Of a DNA stretch of 64,000 bases, positions 28,445-38,778 are shown piece after piece. Within the stretch, counting starts at the first letter, position 1, and each line of letters starts with the position of its first letter. The DNA lies in the NCBI GenBank assembly GCA_021927905.1, contig BLLK01000038.1, positions 868,001 through 932,000 on the forward strand, written 5' to 3'. The position numbers and the translations under genes are program-made. Source of the stretch: Chaetoceros tenuissimus (Eukaryota > Bacillariophyta > Thalassiosirophyceae > Chaetocerotales > Chaetocerotaceae). The notes under the pieces are model-generated. The model ran no database searches, had not been told where the DNA came from, and was given only the letters and a program-made list of their open reading frames with translations.

Positions 28445-29386
28445 CTAGACCCCAATGTTGAAAAGCTTAGGAGCATAGTTCTGAGGATCTCTGTATGTTC
28501 CACCGATTTGATCGAACCACATAAATAGATGCCCATAATTATACTTGAATACTTTGTGATGAACATGATGATCACCAGGAGTTCCTAATCCCAACTTTCT
28601 GAAAATTCCGTCCCATGGAAATGTATATTCAGAGTGAATCAAAACTAACCAGTTTGCATACATACTTCCAAATGCCATATAGGTCCAAACATTACAATCA
28701 TTGACAATATTAGCTGTTGCATATAGCGGTAGTAAAATCATAAGGACAGTGTCAGGTACACTTCCGTTGAATGCATCAAATAGACGAGGGTTTGTAAATC
28801 TATGATGAGGCTTGTGTGACTTTTTGTAAAACTCAGGGCTGACTCGATGCTCTAATCTGTGCATAGCATATTGAAGCCCATCTTGAGTTGCGAGGCACAT
28901 GAATACTCTACTCCACTGAATAGTTCCTTCAAACGAGTAATAAGACTTTGGCATAAGATCATACATCCATGTAACTGAGAGGTACAGTGTCAAAAGCACA
29001 AACCCTTCAGGTTGAGATAAATGAGTTTTGAGTCCTTCTCCAAAGAAATAGTCTTGTGATCCAGCTGATTGAATAGATAGTGGCTTCTTTCCTCCGTTGA
29101 AGTAGCCAATGCGGTACATATAAAAAATAGGTACAAGGAAAACATGTCCAACGGCTACAGCTAGAATTCCTAATGTAAGACCTAATGGCTTTGGGCTATC
29201 AACCTCTGGATCATAGCTATACCACTTGGATGGAAAAACTTTGGTATAGTGCGTTGGTAAGTCATCTGCTGTGAGAGCCAACGGCAATGCACACATTAAT
29301 GGCCAAACAGCTGCTGATAACCATGCTAGAGGTGAAGGACTCTCTTGCGATGTAGTTCTTTGATTCATCTCACTCTTCGCCGACAT
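28445..29386 (-). CDS. Sterol desaturase / fatty acid hydroxylase family enzyme
   Basis: The ATG at 29386 gives 313 residues; the open frame runs two codons upstream to a GTG. Several hydrophobic segments surround histidine clusters typical of the di-iron membrane hydroxylase superfamily: HRLEH (HX3H), HKPHH (HX2HH), HSEYTFPWDG and GDHHVHHKVFKYNYG. Enzymes of this type act in the ER on sterol precursors (C4-methyl oxidation, C5 desaturation) or on fatty acyl chains. The histidine pattern supports catalysis but does not settle the substrate. It converges with TFIIE-alpha across a gap of about 120 bases. Confidence 0.87.
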   Translation of the reverse strand: MSAKSEMNQRTTSQESPSPLAWLSAAVWPLMCALPLALTADDLPTHYTKVFPSKWYSYDPEVDSPKPLGLTLGILAVAVGHVFLVPIFYMYRIGYFNGGKKPLSIQSAGSQDYFFGEGLKTHLSQPEGFVLLTLYLSVTWMYDLMPKSYYSFEGTIQWSRVFMCLATQDGLQYAMHRLEHRVSPEFYKKSHKPHHRFTNPRLFDAFNGSVPDTVLMILLPLYATANIVNDCNVWTYMAFGSMYANWLVLIHSEYTFPWDGIFRKLGLGTPGDHHVHHKVFKYNYGHLFMWFDQIGGTYRDPQNYAPKLFNIGV

Positions 29387-29691
29387 TTTCACTGAATCAA
29401 GATTATATGTTGAATGTCGTCTTGATTCTGGTTTGGTGGATGATATAATGATGTACTGCAGTGCTTACAACAATGTCTTGAATTGAATTTCATCACAGTA
29501 GCTTTTCTTTTTCTGGTGTTTGTTGTTTGGTGTGTGGCGTGGCCTCAAGGAATGTTCCATGTCGCACAATAGGCCATTTTTCATTCTTGTCACACCGTTG
29601 AATTTTCAAAATTTCAATTATCTTTTTCTTTCTTCATCTAAAGACGAGCAGAAAGCAAATGAAAATATTTCGCCTTCTCCAATAATACTTG

Positions 29692-29733
<42 letters not shown>

Positions 29734-30018
29734 TATATGAATTCCAAGGATGGAAGATGTTAATTGTGACAGGACTTCCTGGTCAGTGGAACACTGAAAA
29801 CATTTGAATCAGGTTCTTCATTTGAAAAAATCTAATGAATTACATTGTCAAAAGAAATAAATTTAATTGATATTTAATCATTGGATATTGCTTTGATATT
29901 CTGTAATCTTTGATCATCATTGCCAACTTTTCTTATTCGTTGACACCATTTATTAAAACATCTTTTCTTTTCAAGTGAAATTTTATTCCATCAACATCGT
30001 CCCCTTCAATCATTCATT
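29387..30018. other. Intergenic with AT microsatellite
   Basis: The 632-base stretch has no supported gene. The TA repeat at 29697-29729 is the only clear feature. Confidence 0.5.
29697..29729. repeat. (TA)16 microsatellite
   Basis: An uninterrupted alternating TA run of 33 bases lies between the hydroxylase gene and the small plastid protein gene. It is likely to vary in length. Confidence 0.95.
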
Positions 30019-30402
30019 CTACAAATTATCAAGATAGTTTTTAGCAGGCTGGTTGCCTCGATTAGGATCTGCAGCTCTCCTTCTTTCCAAATCTCTCTTC
30101 ATATTCTCCTTCAATTGCTCACGGAATTCCTCTTTAGGCAGACTTGTATCAGGTGCATACTTTGAGAATCTATTTCCTCTCAATGTTTCTTCATCACTAT
30201 CGCTGCTCGAAGCTTCAGGTAGAGGAGGCTGTGGAGCAGCAGGCTGTGAAGGAGGAGTTGCACTTTGACCCGAGGTCCAATTCAGAGGCGGTCCTGAATT
30301 ATTTAGGAGTTTGCTCGTTGTATGAAATGGTGCTTGTTGAGGTACAAACGCAGAAACAGACGCGAGCGATAGAAGGGATGCCAAGACTGGGGTAGATCTC
30401 AT
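30019..30402 (-). CDS. Small plastid-targeted protein, unknown function
   Basis: The 127-residue protein begins with a signal peptide ending SVSAFVPQ, an ASAF-type plastid cleavage site. A Pro/Ser/Ala-rich low-complexity part (about 38-70) follows. The charged C-terminal half (LPKEEFREQLKENMKRDLE) is predicted helical by eye. I recognise no domain. Targeting to the plastid stroma is inferred from the presequence. Confidence 0.75.
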   Translation of the reverse strand: MRSTPVLASLLSLASVSAFVPQQAPFHTTSKLLNNSGPPLNWTSGQSATPPSQPAAPQPPLPEASSSDSDEETLRGNRFSKYAPDTSLPKEEFREQLKENMKRDLERRRAADPNRGNQPAKNYLDNL

Positions 30403-30720
30403 CTTTGTTTCAAGAACAATATCGTTTCTAATAGTTGGTCAGAATGATAAAAATGGTACTCTCTATCCCCATACACTGGCACTATCTTTCCATCTTCCAT
30501 CTTTTACCGAAGTACGAACTCTTACATCCAACTATGACGTACCATTGTACTATGCCTGGTTTTTCTTGTTTTTTGAAAAGGGAGACACCCTAATTTCAAT
30601 TGCCGACACAATGACACCGACTTCATTTTTTCTGAGAGAAAAAATACTCGTGGAGCATGCGATATGGAATATATATTTTCTATGCAGTGATTATTTCTTA
30701 TCATACCATGTACAACCACC
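30403..30720. other. Divergent promoter region, no gene seen
   Basis: This is the spacer between the small plastid protein (minus) and the propeller protein (plus). No distinctive motif was recognised. Confidence 0.4.
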
Positions 30721-32076
30721 ATGTGCTATGAATCAAATGGCTCGGCCCTAGTTAGGCGCCTTTTCCTAGAGAACATTGACAAAAGAGGGGGGAATATGTG
30801 GAGCTATTCAATTTTAGGTGCTGATGGCTGCATTTGGGGTATACCATGTCAAGCACAACATGTTGTAAGATATGATCCAGAGAATCATGACGAAGGATTA
30901 ATGTACGTAGGACCAAAACTGCATGATGGTATTGATGACGAAATGAAGTGGTCAAAAGGTGTTCTTGGAAATAATGGATGTATATATTGTCTACCACTCG
31001 ATCCACTAGTTCATAGCATTCTCAAAATCAATACACAGGATAGAATTGTATCTATTGTAAAAATGTCTCTAGAAGCTACAAAGGAAAAAGAAAATTTTGA
31101 CGAAACATGGTTTCTTTTTGCATCTGGAGTACTTGCGGATGATGGTTGCATATATTACATGCCTGCATTTGGTGAATATATATTAAGACTGGATCCTACA
31201 AATGATTCCTTATCTAGTGTAGGGCCATCTTTTGGAAATGAACTCCAATTTATCGATACAGTCAATATAGATGGAATCATTTATGGTGTGCCAGCATCAG
31301 AGAAATCTGCTTGTGTGAAATTTTATCCCAATGAACAAAGAGTGGAACAAGTCGAGTCTGATTGGAATAATACTACATTCCATGTTCACCAAGGAGGAGT
31401 TTTCGCCCGTGATAACTTCTATTATTCCATCACATCAGAAAGATATTTGCTCAAAATAGATGTTCGTGAATTTAAAGTCTTTTTCCTCTGCGATGTCGGC
31501 AGTTTCACATGTTCACAACATACCAACATGACGGGTATACTTGGCTGTGACGGTAACATCTACTGGCCTCTTGACAGTAATGGGTATCTATCGAAATACG
31601 ATATTTATTTAGAAGAGAAATCCAATATATTTGTTCAGCCACGAAAACAATATAATCATATGTGGAATGACAAACGTCAAAATTTCTTTAGTGGTGCCTG
31701 CGCCTCAAACGGAGTAATATATTGTATACCATTCAACGAGCTATACATATTAGCCATCGACCCTATGCACGAATTTAAGATAACTCTCACAACAGGTAGC
31801 AAAAATGAAATCAGTAAAACGCAAACAATGTTCAAGAAGCTGTTTTATCGAAGTGGCTGCTGTGAAGAGAATTCTTACGAGTATGCTATACGGAGATACT
31901 CCTTGTCTAGGATTATGGATGTTGTAAACAAAGTCATATCAGAGGAAGATAAAGAGATACTTCCACCATTCATATACGCTGCTTCTTTCGAAAATTCCTC
32001 TTTGGATGTCATTTATTTGTTGGTGAAACGAGATCTTTCCTCCTTTAAAACTTGTGAGGATAATAGAAGAAGTTAA
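30721..32076 (+). CDS. Seven-repeat beta-propeller-like protein with ankyrin-like end
   Basis: The 451-residue protein has seven spaced repeats built around a [DN]-G-x-I-Y-x-[IL]-P core: GADGCIWGIP, GNNGCIYCLP, ADDGCIYYMP, NIDGIIYGVP, ARDNFYYSIT, GCDGNIYWPL and ASNGVIYCIP. Spacing is about 45-60 residues, as expected for a seven-bladed propeller. The last 40 residues (FIYAASFENSSLDVIYLLVK) resemble one ankyrin-like helix pair of the type in the 36801-37385 gene. There is no signal peptide or membrane helix, so it is probably cytosolic or nuclear. Propellers of this kind usually bind proteins or small ligands; no activity is visible. Confidence 0.78.
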   Translation: MCYESNGSALVRRLFLENIDKRGGNMWSYSILGADGCIWGIPCQAQHVVRYDPENHDEGLMYVGPKLHDGIDDEMKWSKGVLGNNGCIYCLPLDPLVHSILKINTQDRIVSIVKMSLEATKEKENFDETWFLFASGVLADDGCIYYMPAFGEYILRLDPTNDSLSSVGPSFGNELQFIDTVNIDGIIYGVPASEKSACVKFYPNEQRVEQVESDWNNTTFHVHQGGVFARDNFYYSITSERYLLKIDVREFKVFFLCDVGSFTCSQHTNMTGILGCDGNIYWPLDSNGYLSKYDIYLEEKSNIFVQPRKQYNHMWNDKRQNFFSGACASNGVIYCIPFNELYILAIDPMHEFKITLTTGSKNEISKTQTMFKKLFYRSGCCEENSYEYAIRRYSLSRIMDVVNKVISEEDKEILPPFIYAASFENSSLDVIYLLVKRDLSSFKTCEDNRRS

Positions 32077-32157
32077 AATAGACGTTATCAAAAGTAGTCC
32101 TCTTGGGTCGGGTTTGAGTGTAACTTCTGACTACTGCCCACTGCCATTCAAAATGAC

Positions 32158-34725
32158 ATGAGAGAGCTCATTATTACTTTCATTAGTGTTTCCATTCTCC
32201 TTCTCTTGCATATTGGTACGAAGACAACTACGCCTATTCAGCAAAGATTTAGAATGAAATTATCTTTTGATGATCTCAATGGTCCTTCGGGAAATGACGG
32301 CTTGAAGGAACTGAATGGAAAGAAGCTCCTTAACTTGTTGAAATCTTTGGAAAAGTGCTATCAAAATGAAACAGATGCATGTGAGATTGAAAGCGAAATC
32401 GTTGATGAGTTGAAACAAATGTCAGCATTATTCGAGCAATATGGACTTTTCTCTCCTGCGGATAGAAAGGAAAAGCTATCTAGTGTCTCAGCTCCTAGCG
32501 CAGGAACAAAGAAAAGAAAGAGAGGTGGTGGCTCTGGAAATAGTGGAAAGATTTCTTCTATTCTGAATGTAGACGGGGGAGGAAATACTTCCGAGGAGGC
32601 ATATGTCATATCAAATCTTTGTAGAGTCTTGATACCTACTGGTTCCAAGGGCCAAATATATTCAGCAGCAATCATTGCAGCATGTGCAGCAGTCTTGGAT
32701 TGTATTTGCCAATATTGCATTCATAATTTTGCTCAAGCTGCAAATCTTGAAACTGACATGATTGTGTCGATAGCTTCAAATCTTATCAGTGGACTTGCGA
32801 AAACTATTAAAGCTATGATGAATGAATCTCAACATGAATTAGCAATCACAGCATGCCTGAATTGTGCAAAAAGAGTTATGATTGTCTCAAATTTAAAGTT
32901 GAGTAGAAACGCAACAGTTATAGCTTCAATCAAAGCAGTCGCTGAAGACATTCTTTTCGACAATAGAAATGATGCTGTAGATGGAACAGAATCGATGGAA
33001 GCAGCAGCATCTTTGATTGCAACAATACCTATTGTTGGGAATGCAAATGGTGTCACTTCAATCCAGTTATGGTCCGAAACTGTGAAAGAGAAAACCAAAG
33101 AGTTATCTGGTATACTATGCTCTTTTTTCCCACTAGTGAAGAAATTTAGAAAAGGAAAACAGGCTTCAGTTCAATTGGATTCCGAGTTGATTAAGACTAT
33201 ACAGTCCAGTGTAATTTCACAAGCAGATAGGGTGATGATATTTATGTCAAAGATCAGAGGAATAGTTTCTATTTTATCCCATCTTCTTGAAATGGATGGT
33301 TATGACTTAAGTAATGTCGATAGTGGGGCATCACTCCCTCTTGCATTGCTACTTGATGCTTTAGAGCAGCTCTTACACTTTAGCAATATTGCAGAGACTA
33401 GATATCTTGCAACAAAATCAAAGCTTCGAGATGTATCGGTTGAAGGAGGTTTGTTAAGTGCTTCTTCAGCAGTGCTAGTTGCAAACAGTGTGAAATATTT
33501 AGGATTTGCTTTACTTGAAGCCATCTGCTCAATGCTAACAACATCATCTCTACAATATGGAAAACGCTTACTGGAACTGTCTTTGTTGAACTTACAACAG
33601 AGTTCTTCTCTGGCATTGAAGAGAGTTATAGATCCTTCGTCTTTCACTGAACGCAACTCTGATAAGAAATGGTGTCATAGATCAATTATTTTACGCATGA
33701 AGAGTGTTGAGACATTTACTCTACTTCTACAGAGACTCGGTCCTAATGCTTCTGTCGCACAAAATGATATCTTTACCAAGTCTTTAGCATTTGTAGCAGG
33801 AAATATTTTGGAACAAATTAATATAGACGAAGATATTGCAGAAAGAGAGGCTGTTACTGGAACTCAAAAGCAAAGGATTGAATTACTATCGAAGTGTTTT
33901 GACTGTTTATCTACCACATTGTCAGTTTGTGGAGGCTTTCTTTCGATAGAAAATAGAGAATTGATTGAATCTATATGTTCGAGATCACTTACAGATTTTG
34001 ACATGAATTTCAATGAATGTGCACTTATCAAGATATCAATATTGAAACTAGGTGCATCCTGTATGAGTACTCCTTGGCCTGATGGTGCTGCAAGTGGGCT
34101 TACACAGAGCTTACTTCAATACGCAATGCCGATGAGATGCGATCGAGATACTGCAGTATCAAGCATGGCATTTACAACTGTTGGGGTATGTAATCTTTCT
34201 TTATCTCCTCGTGCACCACCGCTAATTATCGTCTCAAGAACAAAAGAAAGCGACGATTCCATGACAAGACATAAGAAATTCTTTTCAATGAGCTCAATGG
34301 ATGAAGGGATGCAATCTGCGCAAGAGGATATTCTAAGATCAAAGATTGCAAGCAAGGAGAAAAAGGAGTTGAAGAGAAAACAGAAGCAAGAAGCAGATGA
34401 GAGAAAGAAAATAGAAAAAGAAGAAAGAATGAAGACCAAAGAAGAAGCCAAGAGTAGCTTGAGTCATTTTGAAGAGAAACCTACAAAAGTTGAAAGTGAT
34501 GACGCCTCTCCAGACAAAGTTGAGAAAGAGATTCATAGCGCTGAAGTGGAAAAGGTAATTCATGAGAGTGATCATGATATGGGAGAAGCTTCTTCTGGAT
34601 CAGACGATAATGACGATAAAGAAGAAGCAGCCCCAGAGAAAATGGCTGATGATGAGAGTGAAGACGACGACGACGACTTCCCACCAATCATAGACTGCGG
34701 GCCAGATGAAGATGACGACCTTTAA
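32158..34725 (+). CDS. Large alpha-helical protein with acidic/basic C-terminus, possibly RIX1/PELP1-like
   Basis: The 855-residue open frame starts with a hydrophobic stretch. A second ATG at 32254 (MKLSFDDLNG) removes it. A basic KKRKRGGG nuclear-type signal near residue 118 makes the later start plausible. Most of the protein reads as helical repeats. The C-terminus has a long Lys/Glu stretch (about 740-780) and ends in an Asp-rich segment (DDDDDFPPIIDCGP). This layout and VCNLSLSPRAPP faintly recall PELP1/RIX1 ribosome-biogenesis proteins. That is a weak guess; I do not firmly recognise the family. Confidence 0.7.
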   Translation: MRELIITFISVSILLLLHIGTKTTTPIQQRFRMKLSFDDLNGPSGNDGLKELNGKKLLNLLKSLEKCYQNETDACEIESEIVDELKQMSALFEQYGLFSPADRKEKLSSVSAPSAGTKKRKRGGGSGNSGKISSILNVDGGGNTSEEAYVISNLCRVLIPTGSKGQIYSAAIIAACAAVLDCICQYCIHNFAQAANLETDMIVSIASNLISGLAKTIKAMMNESQHELAITACLNCAKRVMIVSNLKLSRNATVIASIKAVAEDILFDNRNDAVDGTESMEAAASLIATIPIVGNANGVTSIQLWSETVKEKTKELSGILCSFFPLVKKFRKGKQASVQLDSELIKTIQSSVISQADRVMIFMSKIRGIVSILSHLLEMDGYDLSNVDSGASLPLALLLDALEQLLHFSNIAETRYLATKSKLRDVSVEGGLLSASSAVLVANSVKYLGFALLEAICSMLTTSSLQYGKRLLELSLLNLQQSSSLALKRVIDPSSFTERNSDKKWCHRSIILRMKSVETFTLLLQRLGPNASVAQNDIFTKSLAFVAGNILEQINIDEDIAEREAVTGTQKQRIELLSKCFDCLSTTLSVCGGFLSIENRELIESICSRSLTDFDMNFNECALIKISILKLGASCMSTPWPDGAASGLTQSLLQYAMPMRCDRDTAVSSMAFTTVGVCNLSLSPRAPPLIIVSRTKESDDSMTRHKKFFSMSSMDEGMQSAQEDILRSKIASKEKKELKRKQKQEADERKKIEKEERMKTKEEAKSSLSHFEEKPTKVESDDASPDKVEKEIHSAEVEKVIHESDHDMGEASSGSDDNDDKEEAAPEKMADDESEDDDDDFPPIIDCGPDEDDDL

Positions 34726-35066
34726 AATAAAGACTATCTGTCAAATATGGAAAAATTTGTAATGAGAAATCATATTGGTTGAGTGATTTTTTTCTTCAAA
34801 AAAGTAAGACATTAATTCCAATTTAAGACAATCCATGATTTTTATTAAATTGGTCATACTTGACAAAAATAACCTCTTTCAAACGCTCACTTTTTCGCAT
34901 CGCGGTCTTTTTATTCTTGAAAAACGAATCGAAGATCTCTATCGTGTCAAACAGCGATTTTTAGATTTTTGTATCCTTTTCTTATTATAAATATATCCTA
35001 TAGAGAGTGATACACACATAGTTGGAAAAACTAGATCCAGATCTTCCTACTCATAGATCTATCAAA
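34726..35066. other. Intergenic, no gene seen
   Basis: This is the AT-rich 3' flank of the helical protein and the promoter of the amine oxidase. No element was identified. Confidence 0.4.
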
Positions 35067-36698
35067 ATGACACAGCTAATCTTAGCACTTTTCTTGATAG
35101 CTCTGCCGACCTTTTCCTTCTTTTTTGTTGCATTCGACGTCTTTCGTGTTGGTTCTCAATCATCTACGGAGAGCGATCATGACCAATTTTCACCAAAAAG
35201 ACGCTTGAAGCAACATTTACTACAAAACATGAAAAGGAGACATACTGAGAACAGTAAGAATTTATTCGAACACAGTAAAAGAGACATCAAACTTCTGAGA
35301 TCTTTCAGCAAATCTTCAAGAGACTCGTTTCCAGAGAGAAATTTGCAATCAGTTACCGATAAGACCTATGATGTCATCATCATCGGTGCAGGTATGGCTG
35401 GAATCAGTGCGGCTATGACATTAGAAGCTCAAGGTATATCCAACTATATAATACTGGAAGCGAAAGATCATATTGGAGGAAGAACATATACAGAAGATGA
35501 AGAATTTGAAGGAGACAAAATACCAGTGGACGCTGGCGCAATGTGGATTCATGGCGGATCGTCTAACCCATTGAATGATATTGCAAAAGAAGTGAACATA
35601 CCAACAAGTCTTTCTACTTACAATCAGAGAGTATATGATGCTAATGGCGGTGGTGCTATTTCTAACACTATTCTGAATCAAGTTTACAACCAAAACTTTG
35701 AAAATGGCTTTATGAGATATCAAGCTAGTCAACAAGAATCTACAGATATCGACGAGCCTTTGGAAAGAAGCGCATATACATACGCATCATCGGTCTCAGA
35801 TTCGCTCAAGAAAAGAGTACTACAACATTTGTATTCGAGCCTCATTGAGTTAGACTATTCTGGGACATTATCGAAGCTATCGCTTTGGTGGTGGGATTCT
35901 GATTGGGTTTTAGGGGACGATGATTTCCTTGTTCCTGGTGGCTTTGGCAATCTTGTCCAAAAGTATGCTATTCCCATTTCAAGTAAAGTAGAGACGGAAA
36001 CAATTGTGACTAAAGTGAACTACAAATTCGATATAATTAGAGTGATCACCAACAAGGGAAGATTCAAGGGAAAGCGAGTGATTTGTAGTGCTCCGCTAGG
36101 CGTTTTAAAAGCAAAAAGTATTATCTTTCGACCAAAGCTACCTAAGAAGCATAGAGTCGCAATCAAACGTTTAGGTATGGGTACCATGAACAAAATATTC
36201 TTATTTTGGAAATCATCAGATGTCTTCTGGCCGCAGAATATCGAAATGCTAGGCGATGCTACGGATAGAGATACAAACTTTAGTTTCTTCAACTTTATGT
36301 CTTACAATGGGAATAAGCCTTTTCTTGCAGCTTTGTTTCATGGTTCACAAGCAGAACAGTTTGAAACTCTCTACTCCATTTCAGACCCGGAATCCTACAA
36401 ACAAGAGATAAGAGACTTAGCTATGATCTCGCTTCGAAATATGTTTGGCTCAAACATCCCGATGCCTGAAAAGGTAATAGTTACAAATTGGAATGCAGAT
36501 GAGTTCACAAGAGGATCATACTCATTTAACAAAGTGAATATGAAACCAAAGCATCGCAAAAATCTAGCATCACCAATTAAACAAGGTAAACTCATATTTG
36601 CTGGAGAAGCAACAGATCATAGATACTTTCAAACAGTTCATGGAGCTTACTTTTCTGGTAAAGATGCTGCAAACAAAGTAATAGCTTCTCTTTCATAA
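35067..36698 (+). CDS. Flavin-containing amine oxidase (polyamine oxidase-like)
   Basis: The ATG at 35067 is preferred to an upstream TTG, giving 543 residues. A hydrophobic N-terminal segment (about 1-25) is a signal peptide or anchor. A basic stretch of about 75 residues leads to the FAD-binding Rossmann motif (DVIIIGAGMAGISAA, about 103). It is followed by EAKDHIGGRTYT and DAGAMWIHG. The conserved Lys of the family is present in GMGTMNKIFLFW. The C-terminal FAD motif is GKLIFAGEATD, then VHGAYFSGKDAA. The family oxidises polyamines or related amines to give an aldehyde and hydrogen peroxide. The leader suggests a secretory-pathway or organelle location. Exact substrate is not determined. 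Confidence 0.9.
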   Translation: MTQLILALFLIALPTFSFFFVAFDVFRVGSQSSTESDHDQFSPKRRLKQHLLQNMKRRHTENSKNLFEHSKRDIKLLRSFSKSSRDSFPERNLQSVTDKTYDVIIIGAGMAGISAAMTLEAQGISNYIILEAKDHIGGRTYTEDEEFEGDKIPVDAGAMWIHGGSSNPLNDIAKEVNIPTSLSTYNQRVYDANGGGAISNTILNQVYNQNFENGFMRYQASQQESTDIDEPLERSAYTYASSVSDSLKKRVLQHLYSSLIELDYSGTLSKLSLWWWDSDWVLGDDDFLVPGGFGNLVQKYAIPISSKVETETIVTKVNYKFDIIRVITNKGRFKGKRVICSAPLGVLKAKSIIFRPKLPKKHRVAIKRLGMGTMNKIFLFWKSSDVFWPQNIEMLGDATDRDTNFSFFNFMSYNGNKPFLAALFHGSQAEQFETLYSISDPESYKQEIRDLAMISLRNMFGSNIPMPEKVIVTNWNADEFTRGSYSFNKVNMKPKHRKNLASPIKQGKLIFAGEATDHRYFQTVHGAYFSGKDAANKVIASLS

Positions 36699-36800
36699 TT
36701 GTATTTTATATAATATATATCATCTTCTCTTTTTAAAGTATACATTTAATTGGTGACAAAATGAACATGTATCTTATACAATCGTCTATTCCGATATATA

Positions 36801-37385
36801 TCAATGTATTTGCAGAAGATTCTTGCTTGTTCCATGTGGTTCATGCGATAACTTGTAAAGAACTTTCCAATTCGACGGATTCAACAGCGTAAACGTGGAT
36901 TTTGATATGTCAAATGGAGTTCTTCCGATCTCATCCTTTTGATGTATGGCTTCTGGGTAAGCGTCAATGAGTAGATATATCACATCTATTGGTGCATGAA
37001 ATGTACAAGCTTGATGCAAAGCCGTTTGTTTCAGAGAGTTTGATGGTATCCCTACAGTCTTCCTATCTGTTTTGACCAATAAATCAATAACTTCCAAGGA
37101 GGCAAGGTTATGTCCAGTTGCTAGATGCAAAGGTATTTCTCCCGCTAGATTCTTCTTCCGTACTGCATGTGGGTTTGCATCGATCAATTTCTGTACAATA
37201 TCAATAGGTGGGTTATGTTGGCAGACAAGATGTAATGCCGTATTACCTCCTATGTATGTTTTGTGAGCACATTTCATATTTGTGGTATCATTTTGCAATT
37301 GCTTTCGCACAAAGTTCCAGCTCTCAGATTCGATACCAACACGAATACTGTTTGCGTAACTTGAATTCAATCTGGGTCTACTCAT
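36801..37385 (-). CDS. Small ankyrin-repeat protein
   Basis: The ATG at 37385 is preferred to an upstream TTG, giving 194 residues. Three to four ankyrin repeats are visible: GNTALHLVCQHNPPIDIVQKL, GEIPLHLATGHNLASLEVID and QTALHQACTFHAPIDVIYLL, then GRTPFDIS. No other domain, signal peptide or membrane helix is seen. It is probably a cytosolic or nuclear protein-binding adaptor. It converges with the amine oxidase. Confidence 0.82.
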   Translation of the reverse strand: MSRPRLNSSYANSIRVGIESESWNFVRKQLQNDTTNMKCAHKTYIGGNTALHLVCQHNPPIDIVQKLIDANPHAVRKKNLAGEIPLHLATGHNLASLEVIDLLVKTDRKTVGIPSNSLKQTALHQACTFHAPIDVIYLLIDAYPEAIHQKDEIGRTPFDISKSTFTLLNPSNWKVLYKLSHEPHGTSKNLLQIH

Positions 37386-37953
37386 ATTAAACGTTTGTAA
37401 GTTACTTTTTTGAATTTTATAATATAACTTTCTTCTCTGAAAGTGAAGGGTTCTCGTTTTAGCTTTCGTTGTTCTCAACTGTTCGTTGATAGGAAGACTT
37501 TGAAACACGAACAAAAGTATTGGATGTGTATTGTTTTTCTAACAGCACGATGATTAATGGATCACGGCTTTTCTATGAGAAAAACCTTTATTCTATGAAA
37601 ACAAAAACTTCATAGGTAAACTCCGACCATGAAGTTGATTGAATCACAGATGGCCATCGTGAATGAGTTCAACGATGCCACCTTCTTCTACTCCGTTTCT
37701 ACAAACTAAAAAAGTGAGAAATGGCGAAGAAAGCGTTCTGACTTCAGGCCTTTTCAGGGACAGTCTGAACTTGAACTTCTTTTGAAAATTCCACATACGT
37801 ACGTGGTGGGAGTAGATCATTGACATACAAAAATGAAGGGTGTGGCGTCTGTGTGGCTACTATGAGCACCTACCACCTACTACAACTAGCAAGAGTAACA
37901 GGTGAACTAGTTAGTTGCATTCAGAGACCACTTGCATTCACTGCTACATCATA
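37386..37953. other. Divergent promoter region, no gene seen
   Basis: The 568-base region lies between the ankyrin gene (minus) and the following plus-strand gene. Short repeated CTATGA-type strings occur near 37575-37600. Nothing else is recognised. Confidence 0.4.
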
Positions 37954-38598
37954 ATGCCTCCTCAAAAGAAAAATGAGTATGACAGCCATGTATCTGGGTC
38001 CCATGTATCTTTAATGAGATCAAAAGATGGAGCTAAGAACGGTCTCGAAATCGGGACATGTAACGTCAAAACAGTTGGCCTAGAAAATTTCATACGAACC
38101 ATTATTAAAGAAATTGATTTGAACTTGACGGATGATGCAATATTCAATCTTAACGATCGAGGGATTCTGTACAAGTGGGATGACGTCTTCAAAGTAGAGA
38201 ACACATATGCACAATGTCTAGGCATCTCGAAGCGTTTATACGAATGTCGTTCCTATACTCATGAACCAGAAAAGGGTTTGACATACTTTATTCTCGAGGA
38301 GTTCAATCATAGGTCTTATTCATTCCTACCAGACTTTAAATTTTACGTCCTGATCTTTTGCTGGTATGACAAGACCTCTAGATCTGTGACGAAAGTCTCG
38401 GTTCAATATGATCAGCATAGCTTCTTCCTACATTGTTTCGGAGTTCAACATGTGTGGCGATGGCTTATTGCCAATATTTTGACTCCACCTGCATTAGTAT
38501 GGGCCAAATACTACCGAGCTAGTGGGTTAGTGAATCCACTTACATTCATTGCACAAATTTTCTTATTCATTTGGTTGCTATCCAAGCTATTCAGTTAA
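37954..38598 (+). CDS. Unknown protein with C-terminal membrane helix
   Basis: The ATG at 37954 is preferred to an upstream TTG, giving 214 residues. The N-terminal 170 residues are soluble with alternating strand-like segments (FKFYVLIFCWYDK, KVSVQYDQHSFFL). The C-terminus is a hydrophobic helix (PLTFIAQIFLFIWLLSKLFS) that could tail-anchor the protein. No family was recognised. The absence of a signal peptide fits a tail-anchored cytosol-facing protein. Confidence 0.65.
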   Translation: MPPQKKNEYDSHVSGSHVSLMRSKDGAKNGLEIGTCNVKTVGLENFIRTIIKEIDLNLTDDAIFNLNDRGILYKWDDVFKVENTYAQCLGISKRLYECRSYTHEPEKGLTYFILEEFNHRSYSFLPDFKFYVLIFCWYDKTSRSVTKVSVQYDQHSFFLHCFGVQHVWRWLIANILTPPALVWAKYYRASGLVNPLTFIAQIFLFIWLLSKLFS

Positions 38599-38778
38599 AT
38601 CAAACATGAGAAAATAATTTGTTGCGAAGGAACTTATATATACATGTAAAGAATGATGCGGACGCATCTGCAGTAATTTCATATTGCTATCAATACTACA
38701 AAATTAAATACGTACTTAAAAAGAAGAGGAAGGTGATCATCACTTTTTTCATGTTATCGTAATTGATACTTGTAGCTT

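Noticed and set aside
29520-29807. Open frame spanning the TA repeat
   Set aside because: Part of it is the microsatellite read as YIYIYIY. There is no other support.
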